In this document: in pieces, positions 19,071 through 27,224 of the stretch
How positions within the stretch are numbered: position 1 is the stretch's first letter
How the letters are laid out: the number at the start of each line of letters is the position of its first letter
Origin: Poriferisodalis sp965203655
Lineage (GTDB): Bacteria; Actinomycetota; Acidimicrobiia; Acidimicrobiales; Poriferisodalaceae
NCBI RefSeq assembly: GCF_965203655.1
Contig: NZ_CBDBDD010000006.1
Span: 413,704-477,703, forward strand
Reading direction: 5' to 3'
Length of the DNA stretch: 64,000 nucleotides
The notes under the pieces: model-generated
What the model was told of the DNA's origin: nothing
Databases searched by the model: none
Seen by the model: only the letters and a program-made list of their open reading frames with translations
Translations under genes and position numbers: made by a program

Positions 19071-19838
19071 TCAGCCATGCACCGCGGCAACGACAGCCTC
19101 GACGAGACCTGCGTCGGTGGGGCCGTCGGCAACTGCGGCGACCGGAAGCTCGGCTTCGTGGCAGGCCGCCGCGGTGGTGCGACCGATGCACACCACTTTG
19201 CCCGTGAGGGAATCACCGCCGAGCTGTGACAGATGGCCGCGCACGGCGGAGGGCGAGGCGAATACCACGGCATCCGCGCTGGACACATCAGCGGCCAGAT
19301 GATCAGACAACGTAGGCGTGACGGTGCGGTACGCGTTCACGGCATCGACGCTCCAGCCGCGAGCGCGCAGGCCGTCAACGAGCTCGGGGCGGGCCTGTGC
19401 CGATTGGGGCACGAAACACCAGTCGTCGGGACGGGGCTCGGGGAACGCCGAGGCGAGCCCGACAGCATCATGTCGTTCCGGCACCAGCGTGACTGGGCGG
19501 TTGATCTCGGCCTCGACGCGGGCTGCCGTCGTCGGACCGACGGCTGCTGTGCGGACGCGGGCGAAGCGGCGGCGCACACCGCGCCGGTCCGCGCGAGCGA
19601 AGGTGGCCGCCACGGCGTTCGAAGAGGTGAATGCGACCCAGCTGTACTGCTCAAGCCGCAACAGCGCATCGTCGAGTGGCTGTCCGCCGTCGAGCGGAGG
19701 CACCACCGCAATCGCGGGTGCCACAACCACAGTCGCCCCTCGCTCACGCAACGCCGCCGCCAGTGACGCGGCCTGGTGCGATGCGCGCGTGATGACGACG
19801 GTCCGGCCAGCGAGCGGGTCGGAACGGCGGTCAGTCAT
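19071..19838 (-). CDS. hemD: Uroporphyrinogen-III synthase
   Basis: Closes hydroxymethylbilane to uroporphyrinogen III with inversion of ring D. The sequence is poorly conserved in this family, but the two-domain alternating layout, TVVITRA at residues 13-19 and VVFASPSAVRGHLSQLGG near residue 210, and the ending VVCIGRTTAAACHEAELPV are typical. Length 255 is normal. The ATG overlaps the hemC stop by 8 bases. In many actinobacteria this domain is fused to a uroporphyrinogen methyltransferase; here it stands alone. Confidence 0.9.
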   Translation of the reverse strand: MTDRRSDPLAGRTVVITRASHQAASLAAALRERGATVVVAPAIAVVPPLDGGQPLDDALLRLEQYSWVAFTSSNAVAATFARADRRGVRRRFARVRTAAVGPTTAARVEAEINRPVTLVPERHDAVGLASAFPEPRPDDWCFVPQSAQARPELVDGLRARGWSVDAVNAYRTVTPTLSDHLAADVSSADAVVFASPSAVRGHLSQLGGDSLTGKVVCIGRTTAAACHEAELPVAAVADGPTDAGLVEAVVAAVHG

Positions 19839-20718
19839 ATGTGCCGCCGGTGCGAGTGATCAGCTCACGCGCCAGCGCGATGCCGAGCGCGTCGCCATCG
19901 GCACCACTGCCCGAGGCGCGCTCGACGCTGCTGCCGTCGGGTGTCGCCAGCAACGCCGTCATCTGCACGCGCCCGTCGGCGTCGACAGTGGCGTGAGCCC
20001 CGGTGGGCAGATCGCAGCCGCCGCCGAGCGTCCGCAGGAAGGCGCGCTCGGCTCGGACGCACCGTGTCGTCACGGCGTCGGCGATCGCGCCGACGGCGAC
20101 GGCAATGTCTGCGTCATCGGTGCGGTGCTCGATCGCGATGGCCCCTTGCCCGACCTGCGGCACCAACTCATCTGGGCTGAAGCGCTGCGCGATGCGGTGG
20201 GACTCGCCGAGGCGCTCCAGCGCCACCGCAGCCACGACCGCCGCGTCGATATCAGGATTGTCGGCCGCGGCAATGCGACGAGCCATGTTGCCGCGCAGGC
20301 CGACGAAGCGCAGATCCGGGCGCCTGGCCGCGAGCTGGCACTGACGGCGCTGCGATCCGGTCGCCACCACCCCGCCGTGCGGGATCTCGTCGAGCGCGAG
20401 CCCGACGAGCGCGTCGCTGGCGTCGCCTCTCGCAAGGCAGCCCGCCAAGATCAAACCCGACGTCGGCTCAGAGCGCATGTCCTTGGCGCTGTGCACCGCC
20501 AAATCGGCGCGGCCATCGAGCACCGCCGCCTGCACTTCGGTCACGAACACACCCCGACCGGACATCTGCGAAATCGGTGTGGACAGGTCCTGGTCGCCGG
20601 AGGTGGACACCGGCACCAGCTCGATAGGAGCTCCGGACCATCCGGCCGCCGCCAGCGCTGTCCCCACGGCGCGCGCCTGCCAGGTCGCCAGCGGGCTCGA
20701 TCGTGTCGCGATCCTCAC
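19831..20718 (-). CDS. hemC: Porphobilinogen deaminase (hydroxymethylbilane synthase)
   Basis: Polymerises four porphobilinogens into hydroxymethylbilane. It starts with the family motif RIATRSSPLATWQA and contains HSAKDMRSEPTSGL (active-site Lys/Asp region). The cysteine that covalently holds the dipyrromethane cofactor is in GGGCDLPTGAHA. The start is GTG at 20716-20718. It overlaps hemD by 8 bases and lies 11 bases after hemA. Length 295 is typical. Confidence 0.96.
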   Translation of the reverse strand: MRIATRSSPLATWQARAVGTALAAAGWSGAPIELVPVSTSGDQDLSTPISQMSGRGVFVTEVQAAVLDGRADLAVHSAKDMRSEPTSGLILAGCLARGDASDALVGLALDEIPHGGVVATGSQRRQCQLAARRPDLRFVGLRGNMARRIAAADNPDIDAAVVAAVALERLGESHRIAQRFSPDELVPQVGQGAIAIEHRTDDADIAVAVGAIADAVTTRCVRAERAFLRTLGGGCDLPTGAHATVDADGRVQMTALLATPDGSSVERASGSGADGDALGIALARELITRTGGTYD

Positions 20719-20725
20719 GCAATCG

Positions 20726-20739
20726 CGATCTATAGATCG
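20726..20739. repeat. Perfect 14-bp palindrome at the hemA-hemC junction
   Basis: CGATCTATAGATCG is fully self-complementary and covers the hemA stop codon, ending 8 bases before the Rieske-unrelated downstream boundary is replaced by hemA coding sequence; the hemC start lies 8 bases on the other side. It is AT-rich at its centre in a GC-rich operon. It may be a regulator site, a processing site or chance. Confidence 0.45.
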
Positions 20740-21989
20740 AACAGGTCGCGTACCGAGTCGGCGAGCCGGTCGCCCTTGGCCTTGCCAGCGGCGGAGCGCA
20801 GCGCCACCGTGGGCTGATGCAGCAGCTTGTTCACGAAGGCCTTCGTGGCCAGTTCAAGTGCCTCACGCGCGTCATCGTCAAGCTGGGGATTGGCCGCAAG
20901 CGCTCGCTCGACTTCGTTCTGGCGCACCGCTTCGGCTCTGCCGCGCAGCGATTCGATCAGCGGTGCCATCTGCCGGGCGGTGCGGTCGGTCGAGAAACGT
21001 TCCGTCTCGTCAGCCAGGATCGACTCGACCGCTGCCACCTCAGCCTGCCTGCTGGCTTCGCCTGCATGTGCAAAGCGGGCCAGGTCGTCCATGTCGAGCA
21101 GGGTGACACCGGCGATTCGGGCAACCGCCGGATCGACGTCGCGTGGGACCGCAATGTCCACGATCAGCAATGGACGCCCGGCACGGCGCGCGATGACCTC
21201 TCCCACGCTGGCGTGGTCGACGATGACCGAGCTAGCTCCCGTCGACGTCAGCAGCAGATCGACCTCGACGAGCGCGTCCTCGAGGTTTCCCAGCGGCAGA
21301 TGACGGCCGCCGACACGAGCGGCCAAGGCCTCGGCATGCGACGGCGTGCGGTTCGCAACCTGCACCGACGCTGGGCCGGCTGCCGCGAGCGCAACGACCA
21401 TGCCGTCGGCCATCTCGCCGGCGCCCACCACGAGCACATGGCGATCTGACAGCGAGCCGAGGTGGGTGATCGCCATGTGGACTGCTGCGTGGCTGATCGA
21501 TGCGGTGCCCCGTGCGATCCCGGTCTCTGTGCGAGCACGCTTTCCGGCGCTGATGCCATAGCGGAACAGCTGATTCAGCACCGTGCCAGCGGTGCCCTCA
21601 GCACGGGCCGCGTCCCACGCAGTGCGAACCTGGCCCAAGATCTCGTGCTCTCCGAGCACTGCCGATTCGAGGCCGCTGGCGACCCGGAACAGGTGGTGCG
21701 CCGCAGCGTCGTCGTAGTGCACGTAGAGATGGTCGGCCAGCTCGGCGGGCGCTGCCCCCGACAGGGTGCAGAAGAAGTCGCGCAGCTCGCCGAACGCAGC
21801 ATGGAATTTCTCGGCGAAGACGTACACCTCGGTGCGGTTGCAGGTTGAGACGACAACCGCCTCGCTGACGTGCTCGCAGGAGGCGAGATCGCTCAGTCGT
21901 TTCGGCACGTCGGAGGCGGCAACCGTGCAGCGCTCCAGCAATTCGAGCGGCGCGCTGCGATGGCTCACGCCCATGACAACGATGGACAC
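20730..21989 (-). CDS. hemA: Glutamyl-tRNA reductase
   Basis: First committed enzyme of the C5 haem pathway; reduces glutamyl-tRNA(Glu) to glutamate-1-semialdehyde with NADPH. The N-terminal motif SIVVMGVSHRSAPLELLER, the catalytic cysteine in VVSTCNRTEVYVF and the nucleotide-binding VLVVGAGEMADGM are visible. The C-terminal dimerisation helix ends in a family-like tail. The frame is open to 22133, but the GTG at 21987-21989 places the conserved MxxVxGVSHR start at the correct distance (419 residues). Upstream is the 29-residue peptide gene; downstream are hemC and hemD. Confidence 0.95.
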   Translation of the reverse strand: MSIVVMGVSHRSAPLELLERCTVAASDVPKRLSDLASCEHVSEAVVVSTCNRTEVYVFAEKFHAAFGELRDFFCTLSGAAPAELADHLYVHYDDAAAHHLFRVASGLESAVLGEHEILGQVRTAWDAARAEGTAGTVLNQLFRYGISAGKRARTETGIARGTASISHAAVHMAITHLGSLSDRHVLVVGAGEMADGMVVALAAAGPASVQVANRTPSHAEALAARVGGRHLPLGNLEDALVEVDLLLTSTGASSVIVDHASVGEVIARRAGRPLLIVDIAVPRDVDPAVARIAGVTLLDMDDLARFAHAGEASRQAEVAAVESILADETERFSTDRTARQMAPLIESLRGRAEAVRQNEVERALAANPQLDDDAREALELATKAFVNKLLHQPTVALRSAAGKAKGDRLADSVRDLFDL

Positions 21990-22095
21990 GTGGATTACCC
22001 AGGGTTCGGGAATGCGGCCCGCACAGTCTCGCCGATGCAGCACCCGGTTTCCACGCGTTCTGCCCAACGTCGCGGGAGAATGTTCGCTCGGCCGT

Positions 22096-22185
22096 TCAGG
22101 CGAAGAAGAAGACCAGCCTGATCGTCGCCGCAATCAGGATGAGGGCCGCGAGCGCGCCGAGCACGATCGCCGTGCGCAGACTCAT
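22096..22185 (-). CDS. 29-residue hydrophobic membrane peptide, translationally coupled
   Basis: A tiny frame of 29 codons reads MSLRTAIVLGALAALI followed by LIAATIRLVFFFA and a stop. That is a single transmembrane helix with one positive residue on each side. Its ATG (22183-22185) overlaps the stop of the SAM-hydrolase-type gene as ATGA, the same coupling used elsewhere in this operon, and hemA follows 106 bases later. Function unknown. The overlap, sensible helix and position inside an operon argue that it is a real small gene; conservation in relatives would decide. Confidence 0.6.
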   Translation of the reverse strand: MSLRTAIVLGALAALILIAATIRLVFFFA

Positions 22186-23006
22186 GTCGCCCGGCGCAAT
22201 CGCACCTCGGTGCCCGCGGCAAAGCCGAGGTGCTCCGCACTCCCGCCGGCGACCGTGAGCTCCAGCAGGCCGTAGGGATCATCGGACAGCGCCAAGCCGG
22301 CGGCTGGAGCCGAACCGGGCGGCGCGAGCTGGACCGTCTGGGAATTCGCCTCTGCTGCGACACCGGCGCGGGCGGTCGAGGTCCATTCCGCGACCAGCAC
22401 GCCGCCGAGCGGGGCCAGCACCTCGCGATCCACGTTGAGCTGCACCGTGCCCCAGCGGGTGATCGACAGGACCTCCGCCGTCACCGATCCGTCGTCGGAC
22501 GAGCGGGGAACGGCGACCAGGGACGGCAGCAGCAGCGTCGGATCGATCGGCTGACCCAGCGCTTCGAGCGGCACTCCCGCTGCCAGCCGGCCCGCGGCCG
22601 GCGCCAGCACGTCCCGCGCGGGGTGCAGTGCCTGCCCGCCGGCAGCGCCGTTGTCTGCGCCGAGGCGGACTGCCGCATCCGCGCCGCCTACCGCCGCCGT
22701 GGCTGCGGCCAGCACACCGTTGTCGGGACCGACCAGCATCGACTGTCCCTCGCCGACAGACACGGCGATCGCCCCTCGATCCAGCCGCTGACCCACCGAT
22801 GCCAGCACCACCCCCGGCGCGAGATGCGGCACGCTGCGCACGAGCATCAGCGCTGCGGTGCGGGTGTCGTGCGGGTCGATGTGGTGGCACAGGTCGATCA
22901 CGGCGGCATGGGGTGCTGCCTGGCGGATGATCGAGTGGATGAGTCCCACTGACTCGTCGGCGGTGCCCAAGTCGCTCAGGCACGTGACGGTGTCAAACCC
23001 ACTCAT
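22182..23006 (-). CDS. SAM hydrolase/hydroxide adenosyltransferase family protein (DUF62)
   Basis: Member of the family whose studied enzymes cleave S-adenosylmethionine to adenosine and methionine (SAM hydroxide adenosyltransferase) or use halides. N-terminal strand VTCLSDLGTADESVG, the central IDLCHHIDPHDTRTAALML and LVGPDNGVLAAA, and the C-terminal beta domain are family-like. Length 274. The usual LTDFG...Y-VG opening is changed (SDLGTADESVGLIHS), so activity should not be assumed. It lies between proC (31-base gap) and a small membrane peptide. A link with SAM use in tetrapyrrole methylation is possible but speculative. Confidence 0.82.
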   Translation of the reverse strand: MSGFDTVTCLSDLGTADESVGLIHSIIRQAAPHAAVIDLCHHIDPHDTRTAALMLVRSVPHLAPGVVLASVGQRLDRGAIAVSVGEGQSMLVGPDNGVLAAATAAVGGADAAVRLGADNGAAGGQALHPARDVLAPAAGRLAAGVPLEALGQPIDPTLLLPSLVAVPRSSDDGSVTAEVLSITRWGTVQLNVDREVLAPLGGVLVAEWTSTARAGVAAEANSQTVQLAPPGSAPAAGLALSDDPYGLLELTVAGGSAEHLGFAAGTEVRLRRAT

Positions 23007-23037
23007 CTCGGTCCGCCGTGAATCGGCTCGCCTTCGG

Positions 23038-23829
23038 TCACGAAGCGCCGAGCTCGGTGGACCGGCGCGTGGCTGCCTCGACTGCGGCAGCGAAGGCCGC
23101 CCGCACGCCGTGGCGCTCCAGCTCGCGCAGACCGGCTGCGGTCGTACCTCCCGGTGAGGTCACGTCGGCGCGAAGCTCGGCCGGCAATCGGCCGTCGGCG
23201 AGCAGCGTCGCGGCGCCCAGCAGCGTTTGGTTGGCCAGCTCGGACGCCACCGGGCGAGCGAGGCCCATGAGCACGCCCGCCTCGATGAGCGCTTCGGCCA
23301 CGAGAAAGACGTAGGCGGGCCCCGAGCCAGACAGTCCCGTCACGGCATCCATGAGGTGCTCGGGAACTCGCACGACGCGACCCACCGAACCCAGGATCTC
23401 CTCCGCCCATGCGAGGTCGGCGTCGGTGGCCTGGCTGTTGCCGCAGATCGCCGCGGCGCCCTGGGACACGAGGGCTGGCGTGTTGGGCATCGCGCGCACA
23501 ATCGGCGTGCCGGCACCTGCCGCGCCGTCGAGCGTTGCCAGGGTCACCCCAGCGGCAATCGACAGGATCCGGTCGGTGCCTGCGGCCGCGACCTCCGCCG
23601 CAACCGATCCGATGACATCGGGCTTGGTGGCCAAGATGGCGCCGGCCGACGCGACGACGTGATCCGAGGTTGAGACGCCGTAGCGGCTCGCCAGCTCATC
23701 TCGACGAGCAGCGATGGGCTCGGTCACGCCGATGCTCTGCGCGGAGCGGCCGGCTGCCAGCAACCCGCCCAGGAGCGCTTCACCCATCTTCCCGCCGCCC
23801 ACGATCAGCAGTTCGACTCCAGATGCCAT
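23038..23829 (-). CDS. proC: Pyrroline-5-carboxylate reductase
   Basis: Last enzyme of proline synthesis; NAD(P)H reduction of 1-pyrroline-5-carboxylate. Rossmann motif LLIVGGGKMGEALLGGLL is at residues 6-23. The C-terminal domain contains GLSGSGPAYVFLVAEALIEA and the signature region SPGGTTAAGLRELERHGVR. The frame is open to 23970, but the ATG at 23827-23829 (MASGVELLIVGGG) gives the normal 263 residues. It is probably the first gene of the operon that continues with the SAM-hydrolase-type gene and the hem genes. A candidate promoter lies about 180 bases upstream. Confidence 0.95.
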   Translation of the reverse strand: MASGVELLIVGGGKMGEALLGGLLAAGRSAQSIGVTEPIAARRDELASRYGVSTSDHVVASAGAILATKPDVIGSVAAEVAAAGTDRILSIAAGVTLATLDGAAGAGTPIVRAMPNTPALVSQGAAAICGNSQATDADLAWAEEILGSVGRVVRVPEHLMDAVTGLSGSGPAYVFLVAEALIEAGVLMGLARPVASELANQTLLGAATLLADGRLPAELRADVTSPGGTTAAGLRELERHGVRAAFAAAVEAATRRSTELGAS

Positions 23830-24010
23830 GCGCGTCACGGTACCGGACTGCATCCGGACCGCTGCCGAGAATTCGCCTGCTGCCGGGGAAACTCGGAGGC
23901 ACGCGGCACCGGATCTCACGAGCATCCCACCCGACTGATGGTGCCGGGGCATTCGCTGAGAATGGGGCACGTCCCTGCATGCCTGCCGTCGAATGCCCCG
24001 GCAAGCACAG

Positions 24011-24040
24011 AATTAATCAGAAATCACTGAAAGTGGTCAA
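24011..24040 (-). promoter_or_regulatory. Candidate promoter of the proC-hem operon
   Basis: On the minus strand TTGACC (24035-24040) is followed after 18 bases by TTAATT (24011-24016), in an AT-rich pocket that is unusual for this GC-rich window. It lies just after the ybjN stop and reads toward proC, giving a leader of roughly 175 bases. Similarity to a housekeeping sigma consensus is moderate. Confidence 0.4.
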
Positions 24041-24047
24041 ATTGATT

Positions 24048-24530
24048 TCAATGCTGCTTGGAGAAGCCCAACCGCAGCAGTGTCGAGAAGTCCCGTTCGA
24101 TATAGGCCCACAGCGAGCCCACGATGCGGTCCAGCTCGTCCTCGTCGACGCAGTGGGTCCCGATCTCGCCTGTCAGGAACAGGGCGTCCTCGGGTCCGAT
24201 GCCGTACTGCGCGCCGACCAGCGAGTAGTTGCGGCGCAGGACGAAGTCAGCCACGTCCAGCGCTCGCTGCGGCGGCGTCGGCAGCACGTAGGACTCGTAG
24301 GCCAGCGTGCGCTGCCGCAGCGTCAGCCACACGGCGATGACATCTCGCGAATCCCCTGCCAAGCGCACGTACCAGCGGCGGGGCACCTCGTCATCTCGCG
24401 TCACATCGAGCAGCAACGGGCGGTCATCGGGCGCGCCGGATTCCTGCGAATCGGCCCACGCGGCCAGCCAAGCGTCCATGCGCGCTTCCAGCCGGTCGAG
24501 TTCGGCGTCGGTGGCTGGGCGGCGGGTCAT
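24048..24530 (-). CDS. YbjN domain-containing protein
   Basis: A 160-residue soluble protein resembling the YbjN family, which has a type III secretion chaperone-like fold. Conserved-looking parts are RRWYVRLAGDSRDVIAVWL, an ALDVADFVLRRNYSLVGAQY segment and the ending LWAYIERDFSTLLRLGF. In mycobacteria a YbjN-domain gene sits directly beside mshA, and the same pairing is seen here (20-base gap), which supports the call. The ATG at 24528-24530 was chosen over upstream codons because those overlap mshA and encode unrelated sequence. Its biochemical role is not known. Confidence 0.75.
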   Translation of the reverse strand: MTRRPATDAELDRLEARMDAWLAAWADSQESGAPDDRPLLLDVTRDDEVPRRWYVRLAGDSRDVIAVWLTLRQRTLAYESYVLPTPPQRALDVADFVLRRNYSLVGAQYGIGPEDALFLTGEIGTHCVDEDELDRIVGSLWAYIERDFSTLLRLGFSKQH

Positions 24531-24549
24531 CTGAACGCAGCCGTGAGGC

Positions 24550-25845
24550 TCATACGCAGACGACAAGCTCGTGACGTGCAGCGGCGTCCAACGCGTCCAG
24601 TGCCGCTGAGGCGCTGGCCAGCCAGCTGAAGCGCTCCGCCCGTTGCGAGCCTGCATCTCCCAGCCGCAGCGCCAGCAGCGGATCGCTCAAGATGTCGGAG
24701 ACCCGCCGGGCGTACGCGTCACTGTCGCGACCCGCTACCAGATACCCGGTCCGGCCTTCGGACACATTGTCACGCAAGCCTCCGACATCGGAGGCGACGA
24801 CGGGCGTCCCGCAGGCTGCTGCTTCGAGGGCAACGAGGCCGAACGACTCCGAGCGGCTCGGCACGAGACAGACATCGGCCGCGCGGTAGTAGGTGGACAG
24901 CAGGTGGTGCGGGAGCGGATCTACGAACCGCACGCAACCGGCAAGTCCCAGCTCATCGGTCATCGACCTCAGCCGGGCGAGCGTGGCGTCGCCGTCGGGC
25001 CCGCTCGGACCGCCCACGATGACAAGCTGTGCATTCCTGCCCGCCGGAGTGCTTGCCCTGGTCGCTGCGAGGGTCTCGACGGCCAGTTCGGCGCCCTTGA
25101 GCGGCTGGAGGCGGCCGACGAACAGCAGGACCGGCCCAGGCGGAAGGCCGATGGCCGCGCGGGCCGCGTGACGCTGACCTGGTGCGAACATCGCCCGGTC
25201 CACGCCCGGCGTCAGCCGGTGGACCCGCTCCGGCGGCAGGTCGTAGAGCGAACCCAGCAGAGCTGCTTCTGCGTCACCGGAGGTGAACACGGCATCCGAG
25301 CAATCGATGATGTGCTGCTCTGCGTCACCGCGGTGCCGCGGCTCGAGATCGCCGGTGCTGGTCTTGACGCGACCCAGCGTGTGGAACGTGACGGCCAGCG
25401 GGATGTCCAGACGGTGCTTCAAATCGTGGCCGGCCAAGCCGCTCAGCCAGTAGTGCGCGTGGATGGCATCGACGGGCCGTCGAATCAAGTGCTCGCCAAC
25501 GCGATCTGCGAAGGCTGCAACGACGGCGGGAAGGTCGTCCTTGGCGAGTGACGGCCCGCCGGCGTCGACGTGGGTGACGCGCACGCCGGGCTCGACGTCG
25601 ACGGTCTCGGGCTGCGAGCGCTCCGTGCACCTGGTGAAGACCTCGCAGTTCACACCGTGATGCGCGAGCGCGGCGGTCAGCTCGCGCACATAGACGTTCA
25701 AGCCGCCTCCGTCGCCGCTGCCCGGCTGATGCAACGGCGAGGTGTGCATGCACAGCACCGCAACCGATGAGACGCCGAGGGGGTCGCGCGCCGCGCGCAG
25801 GCTGGCGGGATCGCGTCGGGGATCTTCCGATGTGGTGGAGGCCAC
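24550..25845 (-). CDS. mshA: D-inositol-3-phosphate glycosyltransferase (mycothiol synthesis)
   Basis: GT4-family enzyme that joins GlcNAc from UDP-GlcNAc to inositol-3-phosphate, the first step of mycothiol synthesis. The N-terminal substrate motif HTSPLHQPGSGDGGGLNVYV closely follows the MshA pattern. The C-terminal GT4 region has VLLFVGRLQPLKGAELAVE and the E-x7-E motif in PSRSESFGLVALEAAACGTP. Mycothiol is an actinobacterial thiol, so this gene is good taxonomic evidence. The GTG at 25843-25845 gives 431 residues. The frame is open to a GTG at 25921-25923, directly after the preceding stop, so an extra 26 residues are possible. Confidence 0.9.
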   Translation of the reverse strand: MASTTSEDPRRDPASLRAARDPLGVSSVAVLCMHTSPLHQPGSGDGGGLNVYVRELTAALAHHGVNCEVFTRCTERSQPETVDVEPGVRVTHVDAGGPSLAKDDLPAVVAAFADRVGEHLIRRPVDAIHAHYWLSGLAGHDLKHRLDIPLAVTFHTLGRVKTSTGDLEPRHRGDAEQHIIDCSDAVFTSGDAEAALLGSLYDLPPERVHRLTPGVDRAMFAPGQRHAARAAIGLPPGPVLLFVGRLQPLKGAELAVETLAATRASTPAGRNAQLVIVGGPSGPDGDATLARLRSMTDELGLAGCVRFVDPLPHHLLSTYYRAADVCLVPSRSESFGLVALEAAACGTPVVASDVGGLRDNVSEGRTGYLVAGRDSDAYARRVSDILSDPLLALRLGDAGSQRAERFSWLASASAALDALDAAARHELVVCV

Positions 25846-25923
25846 GGCCGATAACGCTACGCAGATCGTCGCTGGCCCACGATCTGTCGCCCCATCACGA
25901 CCGCTCCGGCGTGCAGTGACCAC

Positions 25924-26913
25924 TCAGATGACCAGCAGTCCTAACCCCCACATCCAAGCGGGTGCAGTGAAGCTGAGCGAATCGAGCCTGCGCACGGCCC
26001 AGGGCGAATCCAGCCGCGATCGCATTCGCTGGAGCGCTGGACGGCGCCCACGATCGGCTGGATCGCCGGAGACGGGGTGCGCCGTGGCCGGCGCATCCGG
26101 CAGTCGAGAGTCGGGCGTGGTGATCGAACGGGCCAACGCCGGTCCCAGCGGCAGCGTGAGTGCTGCGAGCACGCCGTAGCGGATGACGTCAGACGGCGCG
26201 AAGGGCGGAACGCTCACGCCGGTCAGTGCGAAGACGGCTGCGACCGCTGCCACTGCTCCCGCGATGGGACCTCGCAGTCCCGGTCGACGGTCCGCCGCGG
26301 TGACGTACGCGCCGGCGTCGTAACAGGCCGCTGCGCTTACCAGCACGAGGGCCGCTCCCGTCGAGTACCGGGCCACCGCCGCCGCGCACGCCGCAGCCAC
26401 GCCGACCTGCATCCAACAGCGCACCAGCAGACCCGCCCGCGCCAGCACCGGCGGCGGAACGACCTGCTGAGGCCGCGCGACAGCACCCGCGGGACGGCCG
26501 CCGCCCAACGAGGAGACCACGATGAAGCTGGCGGCAACGGCTGCACCGAGCACTGCGCCCGCCAAGCGGGTGTCAATGACGCCGGCGATTCCGACCGCGC
26601 CCGCAAGCACAGCAGCCGGCAGTCGATAGCGCGTATCGCCTCCCGCGACCGCGGCCCCGCTCTGGGATGCCCGCGTCGGGGAGGCCCCTTCGCTGCCGCT
26701 GTGCACGCTCGCTGCCTGCCAGGCGCCGAGTGCAGCGACAGCCGACACTGCCAGCCCGAACGCGGCGGCGCCCGCCCAAAGCGCAGCGATGAGCGCGGCG
26801 AGCCACACCACTCCCGCCGTGATGCTGGCGTCGCCCCTCGCAACGGGCGGGCCGAGCCACAGCGCCGCCGAGAGAATCCGCGGTGGATCTGGCGGCGGCG
26901 ACGCAGGCTTCAC
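25924..26913 (-). CDS. Degenerate CdsA-like (phosphatidate cytidylyltransferase-like) membrane protein
   Basis: A membrane protein with many hydrophobic segments. Its C-terminal half resembles CDP-diglyceride synthase: ACYDAGAYV matches the DxGAY region, and RRLDSLSFTAPAWMW matches the DRxDSLLFTAP ending of the family signature. The central SPxKTxEG motif and the KDxxxxxPGHGG catalytic part are not recognisable (RPGLRGPIAGAV and MRSRLDSPWAV stand in their place), so it is probably not an active cytidylyltransferase. The GTG at 26911-26913, 17 bases after moaD, is the likely start (329 residues). Precise function unknown. Confidence 0.55.
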   Translation of the reverse strand: MKPASPPPDPPRILSAALWLGPPVARGDASITAGVVWLAALIAALWAGAAAFGLAVSAVAALGAWQAASVHSGSEGASPTRASQSGAAVAGGDTRYRLPAAVLAGAVGIAGVIDTRLAGAVLGAAVAASFIVVSSLGGGRPAGAVARPQQVVPPPVLARAGLLVRCWMQVGVAAACAAAVARYSTGAALVLVSAAACYDAGAYVTAADRRPGLRGPIAGAVAAVAAVFALTGVSVPPFAPSDVIRYGVLAALTLPLGPALARSITTPDSRLPDAPATAHPVSGDPADRGRRPALQRMRSRLDSPWAVRRLDSLSFTAPAWMWGLGLLVI

Positions 26914-26930
26914 GCCACCGCTGTCGCTGC

Positions 26931-27173
26931 TCAGCCGCCCGACACGGGCGGCAAGACGGCGATCTCGTCGCCGGCGCTCAACTGCGTCACAGGATCTGCA
27001 GGCTCGCCGTTCAGCCAGACCCGACTGGCCGCCAGCACGGCGCTGAAACCCTCGCCGAAGTGTGCCTTGGCCCAATCCAGCGCATCCGCGACCGATGACG
27101 CCTCAGTTTGCGTGGTGCCGACACCGGCCGCCTCGCGCGCCCCCGCGAACAGGCGGATCGTGACGGTGGGCAT
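26931..27173 (-). CDS. MoaD/ThiS family sulfur-carrier protein
   Basis: An 80-residue ubiquitin-like protein ending in the Gly-Gly tail (LPPVSGG) that carries a thiocarboxylate in molybdopterin synthase (MoaD) and related systems. The N-terminal PTVTIRLFAGAREAAG and the loop LNGEPADPVTQLSAGDEIAVL are MoaD-like rather than ThiS-like. The start chosen is ATG at 27171-27173; an upstream codon would add six residues. No MoaE partner is in the window. The 51-base gap to the divergent phosphatase gene must hold both promoters. Confidence 0.8.
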   Translation of the reverse strand: MPTVTIRLFAGAREAAGVGTTQTEASSVADALDWAKAHFGEGFSAVLAASRVWLNGEPADPVTQLSAGDEIAVLPPVSGG

Positions 27174-27224
27174 CGCCGCGATGCTACCCATCCGTGCTGG
27201 TCAGGCCAGCTACGGTCGGGCACC

